NCBI GenBank assembly: GCA_964498255.1
Contig: CAZCGW010000009.1
Coordinates: forward strand, 1 to 64,000
From: Fluviibacter sp964498255
GTDB taxonomy: Bacteria; Pseudomonadota; Gammaproteobacteria; Burkholderiales; Rhodocyclaceae
DNA: 64,000 nt
Direction of reading: 5' to 3'
How positions within the stretch are numbered: position 1 is the stretch's first letter; each line of letters starts with the position of its first letter. Both the position numbers and the translations under genes were made by a program. Of the stretch, positions 50,772 through 60,371 are shown piece after piece. The notes beneath the pieces are model-generated. The model was not told where the DNA came from, searched no databases, and was given only the letters and a program-made list of their open reading frames with translations.

Positions 50772-53700
50772 TTATACTTCGATCAGTGTGCCATGAGTTG
50801 GAAAAAAGATGGCGGTGCGTATATTTAATCCCTCTTTGGCAAACAGTGCCGCATAACGTTGCAGTTGAGGCTTATAGGCTTCAGCCTTGGCTCTGAGTTG
50901 TTGCTCGATGGGCGTGTCAGATTCGGCGATGCGCATTGTTTTATAGTCGATAATCCAGCGATCACCCGCATCAATGAACGTGCGATCGATCACGTGATGG
51001 CTAAAACTCTCTGGTAGATCGGCGTTGAGGCTGCTCATCGGAACTTCACAACCCGCAGCTTCCTGCGGGCCAAGTAGCCATTGCCCATGTTCGCTGTTAA
51101 GTGCCCCCAAAAGGGCTTCTTGTACAAGATTTGCTGCATCACGGCAGTCGACGGGTTCGTGCCCCTCATTGGCAAAGTATTGTTCGAAGGTGGGCAGAAG
51201 TGCCGTGATGCGTTGGCTCGGCCATGCTGTTAAACCATCGTTGGCAATGGCCTCGAGGTAGCGATGCGTGATCGTACCAATGGTCATGTCAATGGTAGCC
51301 TTATCCGTAGGTTGCGTGCCTTCGAAGGGTGCAGAGGGTTCAGTATTGAGTTTAATAGCAGCCGGTTCGCTTAAGGATTCACTACGCAGTCTGATCAAAC
51401 GCGGAACAAACTGCGTTGAATCGATTCTGCTAATAGAAGGAGGGTTGTTCGAGGGTTGCGCGGCTGCTGTCAAAAATGTGCTCTCCAGCGTAGGCCATAA
51501 GGGGGCAAGTAAGGAAGTTGCCGCTGGGGCTTTGAGTGCGTTGTCGGTCTCAGATTTCAGGTCGCGATAAGCGACGCCTAGCAGATGTAATCGACGCTCT
51601 GCCCGGGTAACGGCGACATAAAGCACACGCTGCGCTTCGTTGAGGCCGCGTGTTTTCTCCAGATTGCGTAGTAGGTCATAGGGTGTGGGGGTGTCCGATG
51701 GCGCTGCGCCTACGGGTGGCACCGGGGCAACCACGAGATGTTCGTGCTCATCATCGAGCAGTACGGTATCCCAGATGATTAAGGCCTTATCATCGGAGGG
51801 AAGGCGCTTGTGCAAACCAGGCAAAATAACGGTATCAAATTGCAGCCCCTTGGATTTGTGCACGGTCATTAATTGCACGTGGTGGCTATCCAGAGCGGCT
51901 TCCGGGGCTGCAAAGAGGCGGCCAAGGCCATCGTCGAGGCGAGACAAGTCTAACGTGCCGTGCGTATCCAGTTTGTCGAGCAGTTGCAGAAAAGCTTGCA
52001 CATCCGCAGCATCGTTCGATGTGTTAAGACACTGCGGACCACCTAATGCACGCCAGATACCTTCTATCCATCGACGAGGTCGTTGGAGGCTCCGTGCCGT
52101 ATAAGCTTCGGCAATAAGCTGTCGAACCCGGCGCAGTCTATGTTGGCTATCGGTCGATAGTTGATCGATGAGCGACTCATCTTGCATTAGGGACCAAATA
52201 GTTTGCTCATGGTCGTGTGCGGCAAGTTGATGTAAGTCAGCGAGGGGTAGGCCGCACCATGGCGCTCGAAGTATTGCTAGCCAGTTAATGCGATCACCCT
52301 GGTGGTGTAGCGCACGGGTGAGTGACACCAGATCTTGAACAGACTGCCGCGCGGCAAGCGCATCGATTTCAACAGCTTGAAACGGAATCCGTGGCTCTTG
52401 GGTCTGTAGAAGCGTGACCAGTGCATCAAGATGGCTGCGTGCACGAACCAATACAGCAACTTTGCCCTCTGGTGCTTCCAAGCGTGCTTCCTGGATCAGG
52501 CGAACAATGGTTTCAGCTTCCTGTTGATCCGCCAGGTGGCGGGGTGCTGTTTCATCCGTCTCCGGGTCGCGATCTCCGCTAATGATGGGATGAATGCTGA
52601 CGCCGGCCTGGCTCGATAGTGGTTTGCTAGCAACCGCAGGGCTGAAGCGAACGGCGCCGCGTGTGGCGTCGTCCTTTTCAGCGAAGACAGAAGCAAAGGT
52701 GCGGTTGACCCACTCAACGATGTTTTTGTTGGATCGATTGTTTTGGTAAAGCTGCAGTGGCACGGGTTGGATAGGGCCGATGCCATTCTGGCGTACGCGT
52801 ATAAACAGACCCACATCCGCTTTTCGGAAGCGGTAAATAGATTGCATGGGGTCGCCAACCAGAAAGAGCGTTTGGCTGCAGTCAGCACTCCAGCCCGAAG
52901 TGAGCATTTCCAGAAGCTCGACTTGGCCGGGGCTTGTGTCCTGAAATTCGTCAACGAGCAAATGGCGAATCTGGTAGTCCAATTGTTGTGCGAGATCTGT
53001 GGGGCTTTCTGGTTCGCCCAACGCTAATAGCGCCCGGCGTGCGATCTCGGTATGGTCGACGGTTTTTTCCTGGATAAAGTTAAGCCAGAGATTACCGTAG
53101 GCTAGATGGAGTAGCCGAGCCAGATCTTGAACAATCATGGCTTCAGCATCACCCAGAACCGGGTCGGGCAGCTCCCGAATGCGAGAGAGTGGATCTGTCA
53201 GTTTTGCTGCATCAAGACTGGCAAGCGCATCTTTCAGCGTCTGCTTTTGTTCTTTATTCTCTTTCCCGGCCAGGTTGATCGGGCTGCGATAATCTTTACG
53301 CAGTTTGTTTTCAGATGTTAAAAAAAGCTCGGCAATGGCGCGCCATCGGGGCAGGGTCTGAGCTTGTGCCGGTAATGCAGCATCCCAGTCGGCCAGCAAA
53401 TGAATGGGCGACTCTGGACTATTGCTTGCTGCATGGCGCGCAGCGCTCATCACTTCTGATGTAAAGACGCGGCTAAGAGCGGCAGCAATAACGGAGAGCT
53501 CTTCGTCGATGAGGCGCTCAAGAACATGGGTCACAGCCGATTGAAGTTGCTTGCTCTGACCAACCTGGGTGTAGCGTTGCCATTGATCTCGCCGTTCCAG
53601 CATGGCGACCAGCATAGTCTGGAGCCGGCCTGCATCGTTATCGAAGTAAGCCAGGACGCGTTCTACGGTGTTTCGATCGGCTTCGTCCGAAGCTGTTTCC

Positions 53701-54230
53701 AAGAGGGCTAGCGTATTTCGAGCAGCTTCTTCATAGAGCGGCCTGCACTCAGTGCTTAAGCCTGGCTGCGTGCCAAAGCGGGTGAGCAATGGCATCTGGC
53801 GCGCTAGGCTCATCGAAAGGGCGTCGAGCGTCATGACTCGTAATCGCCCTGGTTGATCCAGTAGTTGCCATTCCCGCAGATTATTCTGTTTCAAGACATC
53901 TAAAGCGAGGGCGTATGTCTTTTGCTTGTGGGGCGGCGCGTCCGCGGCAAGCGGCTGAGTGGCAGCGCGAAGGCTGGCCATAATTCGATCCCGCATTTCT
54001 GCGGCTGCCTTGCGCGTAAAAGTGAGCGCAACAACTTCTTCTGGTTCGTTAACGCGCGCCAGTAATACAAGAAAGCGTTGCGTCAGTAGCTCGGTTTTGC
54101 CCGCCCCGGCAGGTGCGTCGACAATAAACGAACGGCTCGGATCAAGTGCTTGTTGACGCGCAGCGGCATCTGCCGCAAGTTGTGCTTCTTCGCTCATTTC
54201 AGGGCATGCCACATGGTTGATGCTGTTCAT
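50772..54230 (-). CDS. addA: AddA-like UvrD-type helicase-nuclease
   Basis: An 1152-residue recombination enzyme. The helicase has Walker A APAGAGKTE (39-47), FTRKAAAEMRDRI, DEFQDTSPGQ and LFLVGDPMQSIYRFR; the C-terminal RecB-type nuclease carries the WIIDYKT motif. With the overlapping addB (4 bases) it should process double-strand DNA ends for RecA, replacing RecBCD in this lineage. No RecD is nearby. Confidence 0.88.
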   Translation of the reverse strand: MNSINHVACPEMSEEAQLAADAAARQQALDPSRSFIVDAPAGAGKTELLTQRFLVLLARVNEPEEVVALTFTRKAAAEMRDRIMASLRAATQPLAADAPPHKQKTYALALDVLKQNNLREWQLLDQPGRLRVMTLDALSMSLARQMPLLTRFGTQPGLSTECRPLYEEAARNTLALLETASDEADRNTVERVLAYFDNDAGRLQTMLVAMLERRDQWQRYTQVGQSKQLQSAVTHVLERLIDEELSVIAAALSRVFTSEVMSAARHAASNSPESPIHLLADWDAALPAQAQTLPRWRAIAELFLTSENKLRKDYRSPINLAGKENKEQKQTLKDALASLDAAKLTDPLSRIRELPDPVLGDAEAMIVQDLARLLHLAYGNLWLNFIQEKTVDHTEIARRALLALGEPESPTDLAQQLDYQIRHLLVDEFQDTSPGQVELLEMLTSGWSADCSQTLFLVGDPMQSIYRFRKADVGLFIRVRQNGIGPIQPVPLQLYQNNRSNKNIVEWVNRTFASVFAEKDDATRGAVRFSPAVASKPLSSQAGVSIHPIISGDRDPETDETAPRHLADQQEAETIVRLIQEARLEAPEGKVAVLVRARSHLDALVTLLQTQEPRIPFQAVEIDALAARQSVQDLVSLTRALHHQGDRINWLAILRAPWCGLPLADLHQLAAHDHEQTIWSLMQDESLIDQLSTDSQHRLRRVRQLIAEAYTARSLQRPRRWIEGIWRALGGPQCLNTSNDAADVQAFLQLLDKLDTHGTLDLSRLDDGLGRLFAAPEAALDSHHVQLMTVHKSKGLQFDTVILPGLHKRLPSDDKALIIWDTVLLDDEHEHLVVAPVPPVGAAPSDTPTPYDLLRNLEKTRGLNEAQRVLYVAVTRAERRLHLLGVAYRDLKSETDNALKAPAATSLLAPLWPTLESTFLTAAAQPSNNPPSISRIDSTQFVPRLIRLRSESLSEPAAIKLNTEPSAPFEGTQPTDKATIDMTIGTITHRYLEAIANDGLTAWPSQRITALLPTFEQYFANEGHEPVDCRDAANLVQEALLGALNSEHGQWLLGPQEAAGCEVPMSSLNADLPESFSHHVIDRTFIDAGDRWIIDYKTMRIAESDTPIEQQLRAKAEAYKPQLQRYAALFAKEGLNIRTAIFFPTHGTLIEV

Positions 54231-57019
54231 GTGGCGGTCTCCGTTGGTTCAGGATCATTTAATGAAGACTTTAGCTGGAGATCCCGTTCGGCGAGTCTTA
54301 ATAGTGGGCGTACATCGCAATAAAGCAGGTCGCTCTCGTTGGTAAAACGGACGCTCGCATCTCCGTGGCATACCTCTTCGGCAATCGATCGAATTGCTCG
54401 ATCCCAGTGCGCCAAGACGCTGGCCCAGTCAGGAAAAGATGCCGCATCGAATAGTCTGCGTACCCGAAAGCTGTGAAGGTCTTCGACGCCGGGCAAAAGC
54501 TTGTCACCATCGCCGATGCCTTTAAAAGCGAGTTTGCTTAAATGAACTTGTCCGAAGGCAACGCCAGCGACATCGCCTTCGCTAGGGGTGGCAATCGCAG
54601 CGTAAATTGGCAATTGCGGTTCAGTGAGGCGACTGCTGGCCCAATTGCGGGTATCAATGTTGGCACCCGTTTTGTAGTCAATAATCAGCAAGCGGCCATT
54701 GGCAAGTTGGTCAATGCGGTCGATGAACATCCGCACTTCAATGCCGCCAATGTTGTGCTGAAACTCGTGCTCACAATGAATTACCGTGAAGGGTTCAACG
54801 CGCGCCGCTTCCATTTCTAACCACTTTGCCAGAAGTCGGTATAAGCGATTACGCTCCAGCGCCTGCTGCCGAGGCTTGAGGGGCTCGTATTTCTTGTTGG
54901 TGTTGTAGGCGGTAAGCACCTGGTCGATGGCCTGATCAATGGCTGTCGCGAGTCCGTGTGCTACGAGTTTCTGCAAACCGGCATGGTCTTTGGTCTGCGA
55001 CCAGAAAGCCTCAAGCGCATCATGAACGAGGGTGCCACGTTGTCTGGCATCCAGCCCCTCGACAGGATCTTGGAGCGGCACTGCGCCAAGCCGGTATTGG
55101 TAGTACCCCCAGGCCGGGCAAATTGCCTGGGCTTTCAGCAACCAGGTGCCGCCACGGACATGGGCGCCTGAAGCAACTGGCGGTGCTTTGGCGTCTTCGA
55201 TTGCCTCAAGCATCCGGTTAGGTTCAGGGTGGATGGCATCGATCCACGGTAAAGGATCTGGGTCGGGCGGTGTAGCGGTCGGAATGTGGGCGATCAGGGC
55301 GCTGGGCTGAAGCTCTGTGTCACCATCCAGGTGCGGCGCACTAACAATAACTTCTGGTGCGCTGCGGAGTAGTCGGTGCTGGATACGTTGCGCGAAATCG
55401 AGCTGGACGTTCGCGCAGGAATTTGGCGCGCGCTGCTGGCGTTGTGCAACTACCGAAAGCAATGGGCTGGGGTGAGCAGCGGGCGGCCAATTGATTTCAG
55501 TTAATCCGGCAAACCAGAGCGCATCAAAATCGATCCCCGTTGATTCTAGTATCCCTAGAATTTGAATAGGCGGGTTTCCCCGGGTTTTGGGTTGGAAAAG
55601 TCGTTCGTTACACAGTTGGTTGAGCAGTTTGATCGTGCTGCTGAAAGAGAGCTTTCCCGTGATCTGATCAATCCGCGATAATTCGTCGAGCGCTTCGGTA
55701 AAAGCCTGGCGTGTTTGGAACTCGATGCTGTTGAGCTTGCCTTCGGCAAGCCATCCTGTTTTGGCAAGCAGCGCTTCCAGGATGCGCCGCCATCCGGAGG
55801 GTAATCGGCTGCTTTGGGGTTCTTTGGCTGCTTGAGCTAGGGCGTGTAGGTGTTGACGCAACGCTGGCGCTAGCAATTGATGTTCGTCTAGAAACCAGGC
55901 GGCAAAGTTGTCGTAGCGGCTGATCGGTGCCTTTAGGGAAACACTGGTTCTATAAGCCGAATCCAAGCGTGCGCGTGCATCTGATTCTGCGCTGTTGCTC
56001 GGATGAGACCAGTAGGGACTGTGTAAAAGCGATGCAATGCGCGATTGATCCACATCTTGCCGTGCGCCGATGAGCTGCAATAGCGTAAGGGCGCACTGTA
56101 CGATGGCTGTGTTGGATAGAGGTTGCCCCAGACTAATATTGAAAGGTCGTGGTTGTTGCGTGTTACGCGCAAAGATGTGCTCGGGAGTGAGCATATCTTC
56201 TAGTGCATCTTGTAAGGGCTGTTGATAGGTTTCAAGATCTGGCGCCACAATTCCAAGACGTGCTTGTGGGTTGCGGGCCAGCTGTTGTTTTGCCCATGAG
56301 GCTATGGCAAGGCACTCTTGGTCAATGTCAGCCGGGGTAATGCGTGTGATCTGCCCCGGGGTGGCTGATTGATCGATCGTTTGAACCTTGGTGCCACGAG
56401 CATTGAGTTGAGCGTGTACTTTTTTTTCTAGAGCCGTGTAGTGGTCAAACCCGGCGAAACATAGTTGCCCCGGTAGTAAGCTGACATCTACCTCTGAGAG
56501 ATGGTCGATCAGCTGTGCATGGAGGCTGGCGGTATCAATGAGACCTTTCTCCAGGCAGTAGGCTCTGAACGCAATCTGCCATTGTTGAAACTGTTGTTGC
56601 TCTTCACTGCATTGGTTTCCGCCATCAACGGGAATATTCCATTCGATAGACAGTTTATGCGCCTGAGCAGCGCTGGTGGCCAGCGCTGGTAGGTCGAAAA
56701 GTGACTCGGCAGACGTATCGATTTGGGTACGGATAACAGCTTCCCAGGCGATCTGCTCCTGAAAAGTGTTCAATACACGCAGATTGCTCAGGCCAGCTGG
56801 TGTTTTGCCACGCAGGTCAAGCGCATCATGTAAAGCGCTTAGCCATTGTCCAAGTGTCATTGTCTTCAGCGTGCGCCATCCTGAGCCAGACTGTTTTAGC
56901 TCATCGTGCTTGCGAGAGAGGGTTTGCCCTAGGCGTAGGGTAGCGCAGATAATCGGCGTATCAGCCGATATGTCCGTCATCGCAACGGGCGGTAGGGTAT
57001 ATAAATCGAGTTCTGTCAT
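54227..57019 (-). CDS. addB: AddB-like PD-(D/E)XK nuclease subunit
   Basis: A 930-residue partner of AddA. The C-terminal nuclease has RGTLVHDALEAFW and LLIIDYKTG. The four-Cys iron-sulphur arrangement of Bacillus AddB is not visible: one Cys lies in AICPAWGYYQYRLG and one in LLYCDV near the end. The start at 57019 is a choice; 57043 is possible, and neither has a good ribosome site. The N-terminus is weakly conserved. Confidence 0.78.
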   Translation of the reverse strand: MTELDLYTLPPVAMTDISADTPIICATLRLGQTLSRKHDELKQSGSGWRTLKTMTLGQWLSALHDALDLRGKTPAGLSNLRVLNTFQEQIAWEAVIRTQIDTSAESLFDLPALATSAAQAHKLSIEWNIPVDGGNQCSEEQQQFQQWQIAFRAYCLEKGLIDTASLHAQLIDHLSEVDVSLLPGQLCFAGFDHYTALEKKVHAQLNARGTKVQTIDQSATPGQITRITPADIDQECLAIASWAKQQLARNPQARLGIVAPDLETYQQPLQDALEDMLTPEHIFARNTQQPRPFNISLGQPLSNTAIVQCALTLLQLIGARQDVDQSRIASLLHSPYWSHPSNSAESDARARLDSAYRTSVSLKAPISRYDNFAAWFLDEHQLLAPALRQHLHALAQAAKEPQSSRLPSGWRRILEALLAKTGWLAEGKLNSIEFQTRQAFTEALDELSRIDQITGKLSFSSTIKLLNQLCNERLFQPKTRGNPPIQILGILESTGIDFDALWFAGLTEINWPPAAHPSPLLSVVAQRQQRAPNSCANVQLDFAQRIQHRLLRSAPEVIVSAPHLDGDTELQPSALIAHIPTATPPDPDPLPWIDAIHPEPNRMLEAIEDAKAPPVASGAHVRGGTWLLKAQAICPAWGYYQYRLGAVPLQDPVEGLDARQRGTLVHDALEAFWSQTKDHAGLQKLVAHGLATAIDQAIDQVLTAYNTNKKYEPLKPRQQALERNRLYRLLAKWLEMEAARVEPFTVIHCEHEFQHNIGGIEVRMFIDRIDQLANGRLLIIDYKTGANIDTRNWASSRLTEPQLPIYAAIATPSEGDVAGVAFGQVHLSKLAFKGIGDGDKLLPGVEDLHSFRVRRLFDAASFPDWASVLAHWDRAIRSIAEEVCHGDASVRFTNESDLLYCDVRPLLRLAERDLQLKSSLNDPEPTETAT

Positions 57020-57094
57020 GACCGTGTGGTATCCGGTTAACATACTAGCTGAAGCAGACTAAGCTTGCTCTAAAAGCGCGAGAGGAAACCACTA

Positions 57095-57748
57095 ATGCAT
57101 ATTGTCGATTTGATCCAGCAACGTAAAACGACGAAGGCCTTTGATCCGGCCTGCCAATTGAGCCAGGAGCAAGTGGCGGCTGTTTGTGATCTGTTGCGCA
57201 TGAGCCCGTCCTCAACGAATGCGCAGCCGTGGCATTTCTTTTTAGCAGGCTCTGAAGCCGCCAAGGCCAAGGTGGCTGCCGGTACTTCCGGTGATTTTGC
57301 TTATAACGAGCCGAAAATTAAAAATGCATCGTTAGTTGTCGTTATGTGTGCCCGGACGCGAATGGATGAGTCCTATTTGCAGCAGGTATTGGATCAGGAA
57401 ACACAAGACGGTCGCCTGGCCACAGAAGATGCGCGGATAAACCAGCATAAGGTGCGCTCTGGTTATGTGAAAAAGCATGAGCAAAGTGCTGTAGGACTAC
57501 TACAGTGGTCGGCGCGGCAAGTGTATATCGCGTTGGGCTTTCTGCTGCTGGGAGCGGCGGAGATGGGTATTGATGCCTGCCCGATAGAGGGATTTGATGC
57601 GGCCGCTATGGATAAGGCGCTTGATCTGGAAGCTCAGGGTCTGACCAGTCAGGTCATAGTGGCATTAGGGCGTAAATCAGATCAGGATTTCAATGCGGCT
57701 TTGCCAAAATCTCGACTGCCTGCTTCGCTTGTGATCACGACGCTTTAG
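57095..57748 (+). CDS. nfsB: oxygen-insensitive NAD(P)H nitroreductase
   Basis: A 217-residue FMN enzyme of the NfsB type. KTTKAFDP, SPSSTNAQPWHF and the C-terminal FMN-binding VALGRKSDQDFN are characteristic. It reduces nitroaromatics and quinones by two electrons. GAGAGG lies before the ATG. The 3' end overlaps the convergent small membrane-protein gene by 14 bases. Confidence 0.9.
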   Translation: MHIVDLIQQRKTTKAFDPACQLSQEQVAAVCDLLRMSPSSTNAQPWHFFLAGSEAAKAKVAAGTSGDFAYNEPKIKNASLVVVMCARTRMDESYLQQVLDQETQDGRLATEDARINQHKVRSGYVKKHEQSAVGLLQWSARQVYIALGFLLLGAAEMGIDACPIEGFDAAAMDKALDLEAQGLTSQVIVALGRKSDQDFNAALPKSRLPASLVITTL

Positions 57749-57851
57749 TCCGGTCAACTTTGTCACGGGGTCTGTGCCAGTAGAGCCAGCCCCATACAGC
57801 GAGAACCAATAATAAAGCGATGCCCAGCTCGATAAACACGAAGATAGGCAT
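57735..57851 (-). CDS. small membrane protein (38 aa)
   Basis: A 38-codon ORF, ATG 57851 to TGA 57735, with one membrane helix (IELGIALLLVLAVWGWLYW) and a basic C-terminus. It starts 2 bases after the upstream membrane-protein gene, suggesting coupling. It would pass as CydX-like in size, but no cytochrome bd genes are nearby. Function unknown. Confidence 0.6.
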   Translation of the reverse strand: MPIFVFIELGIALLLVLAVWGWLYWHRPRDKVDRTKAS

Positions 57852-57853
57852 GG

Positions 57854-58351
57854 TTACTCTTTGGCCGCGCGCGCTACAAAGCGATAAAACAGTACGGCGA
57901 GCAGAATCTCGAACACAAAATTAAATCCGGGCGCCAGCTCCATGCCGGCAAGCTCTTGCTGATTACCCAGTTGATAAGTCCAGGGAGTGATTGCCAGCAC
58001 GGCAATGCACACCAATAGGTTTCTTTGTCGACTGAGGGCAAGTCGTTTTGGGAGCGGCAGCGTAAAGCAGCCAATCAGCAGCGCAACGGCAGCCGTGGTG
58101 CCATTTTCCAGGGTCAGATCACGAAACGCAGGCGAAATAACAATGCCATAGACAAAAGCGACCAAGCCTAAAGATACTAGAAATGTCGCTACCCCCAGCG
58201 CCAGCCGCTTTAAAAGCTGCTGCGACTCGCGGCGCTTGGGTGCTGTGCGTTTTGGCTGAGACCGCCCGTACTCAATGTTGCCTGAGGGCAGGCGGAATCG
58301 TTCATTACTTTTGTTGACCGAGCCGTTGTCAGCTTCGGGCGGTGGCATCAT
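57854..58351 (-). CDS. membrane protein of unknown function
   Basis: A 165-residue protein with a basic, polar N-terminus (about 50 residues), then four hydrophobic helices (about 51-70, 82-98, 110-125 and 142-160). No family is recognised. It starts on the last base of the MarR-type gene's stop (TGATG). Confidence 0.6.
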   Translation of the reverse strand: MMPPPEADNGSVNKSNERFRLPSGNIEYGRSQPKRTAPKRRESQQLLKRLALGVATFLVSLGLVAFVYGIVISPAFRDLTLENGTTAAVALLIGCFTLPLPKRLALSRQRNLLVCIAVLAITPWTYQLGNQQELAGMELAPGFNFVFEILLAVLFYRFVARAAKE

Positions 58352-58686
58352 CAGCCTTGCAGCACAACTTTCATGGCTTTGTTGCGAGCTTCAAGGTGTT
58401 TTGTGCCAGCATCAGACAGCACCAAGGACTTGGCACGACCATCCGTTGCCGAACGCTTGATGTCGATCAGGCCACGACTTTGCAGCTCAGTCACTTTGCG
58501 ATGGACAGTTGGGCCGGTGCCAAACTGAAGACTTTGCACCAGGTCGGTAATTTTGACGACTTTGCCTAGAGCATTGGCTTCGTGCATGTAGGCCATCACT
58601 TCTTCGCAACCACTGAAACCACTGTCTTCAGTGTTGGAAATGCGCATAAAGTTGAGCAAACGCACGTAAGGGTTTTTTGACTTCAT
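58351..58686 (-). CDS. MarR-like winged-helix regulator
   Basis: A 111-residue protein with a winged helix: recognition region TGPTVHRKVTELQSRGLIDI and wing TDGRAKSLVLSDAG. It lacks much of the dimerisation helix bundle of typical MarR proteins. The ATG at 58686 follows GGAA. It heads the operon with the 165-aa and 38-aa membrane proteins, which it may control. Confidence 0.75.
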   Translation of the reverse strand: MKSKNPYVRLLNFMRISNTEDSGFSGCEEVMAYMHEANALGKVVKITDLVQSLQFGTGPTVHRKVTELQSRGLIDIKRSATDGRAKSLVLSDAGTKHLEARNKAMKVVLQG

Positions 58687-58824
58687 TGTTAGTTCCATGG
58701 GGATAGTTAGTGTTTGGTTTGTTATACGCAGAATCTATACCCAAATTGGTGCGTAGTCCAGAATTTCTTCGTTGTAGTTGGTAAAAACATTTAATGCTTA
58801 TGGGATTGGTTCATCCTGTTTGAA

Positions 58825-59199
58825 CTAGTCGCAGCGCTGAATGATGCTGATCATTGAACGATCGGCAATTTCATCGGCGCGATTGGTGTAAAAGCGAACC
58901 GAAGCGCCCTCTCGGCTGGTGTTGATATCCACAAAATACATGGGAATTTTTTCGTGATCGAGCACCAGCTTCTGGTTAGACTGAAGGGTGTAGCCTGAAT
59001 CGGTTTGGGTTGTTGTCAATGCGGTGTGTCCAGAGGCCACCCAGCCGTTACTGATACAGGTGGCCATTGCCTGCGGGCTGATGGTGCTGAAAGTGGTGAA
59101 GCGGGGCACGGTATTACGCAGATGGCTCGCGGACATATCGAATGAGGCACAGCCAGAGACCATCAAAATCGCGGTGATATACAGAACAAATTTCTTCAT
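58825..59199 (-). CDS. lipoprotein of unknown function
   Basis: A 124-residue protein with lipobox VSGC (C17) and a short beta-rich mature part ending in IQRCD. A pair of Cys (TCIS and QRC) may form a disulphide. No family recognised. Confidence 0.65.
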   Translation of the reverse strand: MKKFVLYITAILMVSGCASFDMSASHLRNTVPRFTTFSTISPQAMATCISNGWVASGHTALTTTQTDSGYTLQSNQKLVLDHEKIPMYFVDINTSREGASVRFYTNRADEIADRSMISIIQRCD

Positions 59200-59252
59200 G
59201 ACGCTATGCTAACCAGCGAAGTGCTGCACGGCAAGCCGCAGTGCAACCAAAT

Positions 59253-60125
59253 TCATGATGTAGTTTTGGCCTGACGGGGTGTTTTGTAACGATTGTAGCC
59301 CCAGAGATACTGACTAGGCATCCGGCGAATCATAGCCTCGAGGGCTTGATTCATTTCGGTTGCTGCTTGAATCGGATCTTCTGAAAGCGGTGATGTCATT
59401 GGTACGACGTGAAACCGATAGCCCTGCGCATGATCAAGCCGTTCCAGGCCCACGGTAAAGATGGGAGTCTGCCGCAAAGACTGCATGCGCTGGACTAGAG
59501 TAATTGTGTATGCAGGTTGACCAAAGAAAGGTGCGTAAACGCCATCGCCCTCCGCCGGCACCTGATCTGGTAGAAAACCGATGGTTTGCCCGCGCATTAG
59601 AGTCCGGACAAGGCCTTTGACGCCGGTCTGCGTAGCGGGAACCAGGGTTAATTGCGGAGAAAAGCGGATGCGATTAATCAGATCGCCCAACCATTTCATG
59701 CGGGGTTCTTTGAAAATTACTGTCGCTTTGTGGCGTTGGCTGTAAATGGGGCCGAGCATTTCAAAGCAACCAATGTGCGGTGAGATCAGAATAAGCCCGC
59801 GCCCTTGGGCAAGTGTTTCATCGATGAGTTGCCACTCATCGCAGATGACCAGATCTTGCAAACGATCGGCATTACGTGGCGACCACAAGTAGGGCAACTC
59901 AAGAAACATCTGGATGAGTTGTTGCATCGATTGCTTTTGCAATGCAGGCGGCGCGTCGGGATAAGCAAAAGCGATGTTTTGAGCGGCGCGTCTTTTGTAG
60001 GTGCCCGGCATCACCCAGCCGATCCAGCCAAAAAACGCCCCAATCCGCTGAAGAGCGATGAGGGGCAGCAGCCCCAGCCCGCGGAAGATAGCGATAACAA
60101 AAAATGTTGCGAAACGACTTGCCAT
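59253..60125 (-). CDS. lipid A-type acyltransferase (LpxL/HtrB family)
   Basis: A 290-residue membrane-anchored acyltransferase with the H-x4-E active site in SPHIGCFEML and the C-terminal QYLWGYNRYK. It transfers a secondary acyl chain to lipid A or a related lipid. The ATG at 60125, with AGG upstream, is preferred over a TTG at 60146. Which acyl position it serves is unknown. Confidence 0.85.
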   Translation of the reverse strand: MASRFATFFVIAIFRGLGLLPLIALQRIGAFFGWIGWVMPGTYKRRAAQNIAFAYPDAPPALQKQSMQQLIQMFLELPYLWSPRNADRLQDLVICDEWQLIDETLAQGRGLILISPHIGCFEMLGPIYSQRHKATVIFKEPRMKWLGDLINRIRFSPQLTLVPATQTGVKGLVRTLMRGQTIGFLPDQVPAEGDGVYAPFFGQPAYTITLVQRMQSLRQTPIFTVGLERLDHAQGYRFHVVPMTSPLSEDPIQAATEMNQALEAMIRRMPSQYLWGYNRYKTPRQAKTTS

Positions 60126-60371
60126 GAAGCGACCTGAAAAAAACAACCAGAACGACAGGGCAAGCTGGTTAACCCCGCCCGGTTACTTACTGGATGGCGT
60201 GTTGAGCCTATCGCTGCAAGTGCTGTATGAGGCTATTTTAACGCGAATGCATGGGGATTTGGGCGGAGCAGTTGCCAAACCCCATGATATACAAAGGCTT
60301 TTCCAATGGCGTGTCTAATTTGTGATAACTTCCTTGCCAGCCAAGAGTCCTATTTGTAATGCACTGAATCA

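Noticed and set aside
54542..54820. Plus-strand ORFs inside addB and addA
   Set aside because: They are antisense shadows without ribosome sites, opposite frames of well-supported genes.
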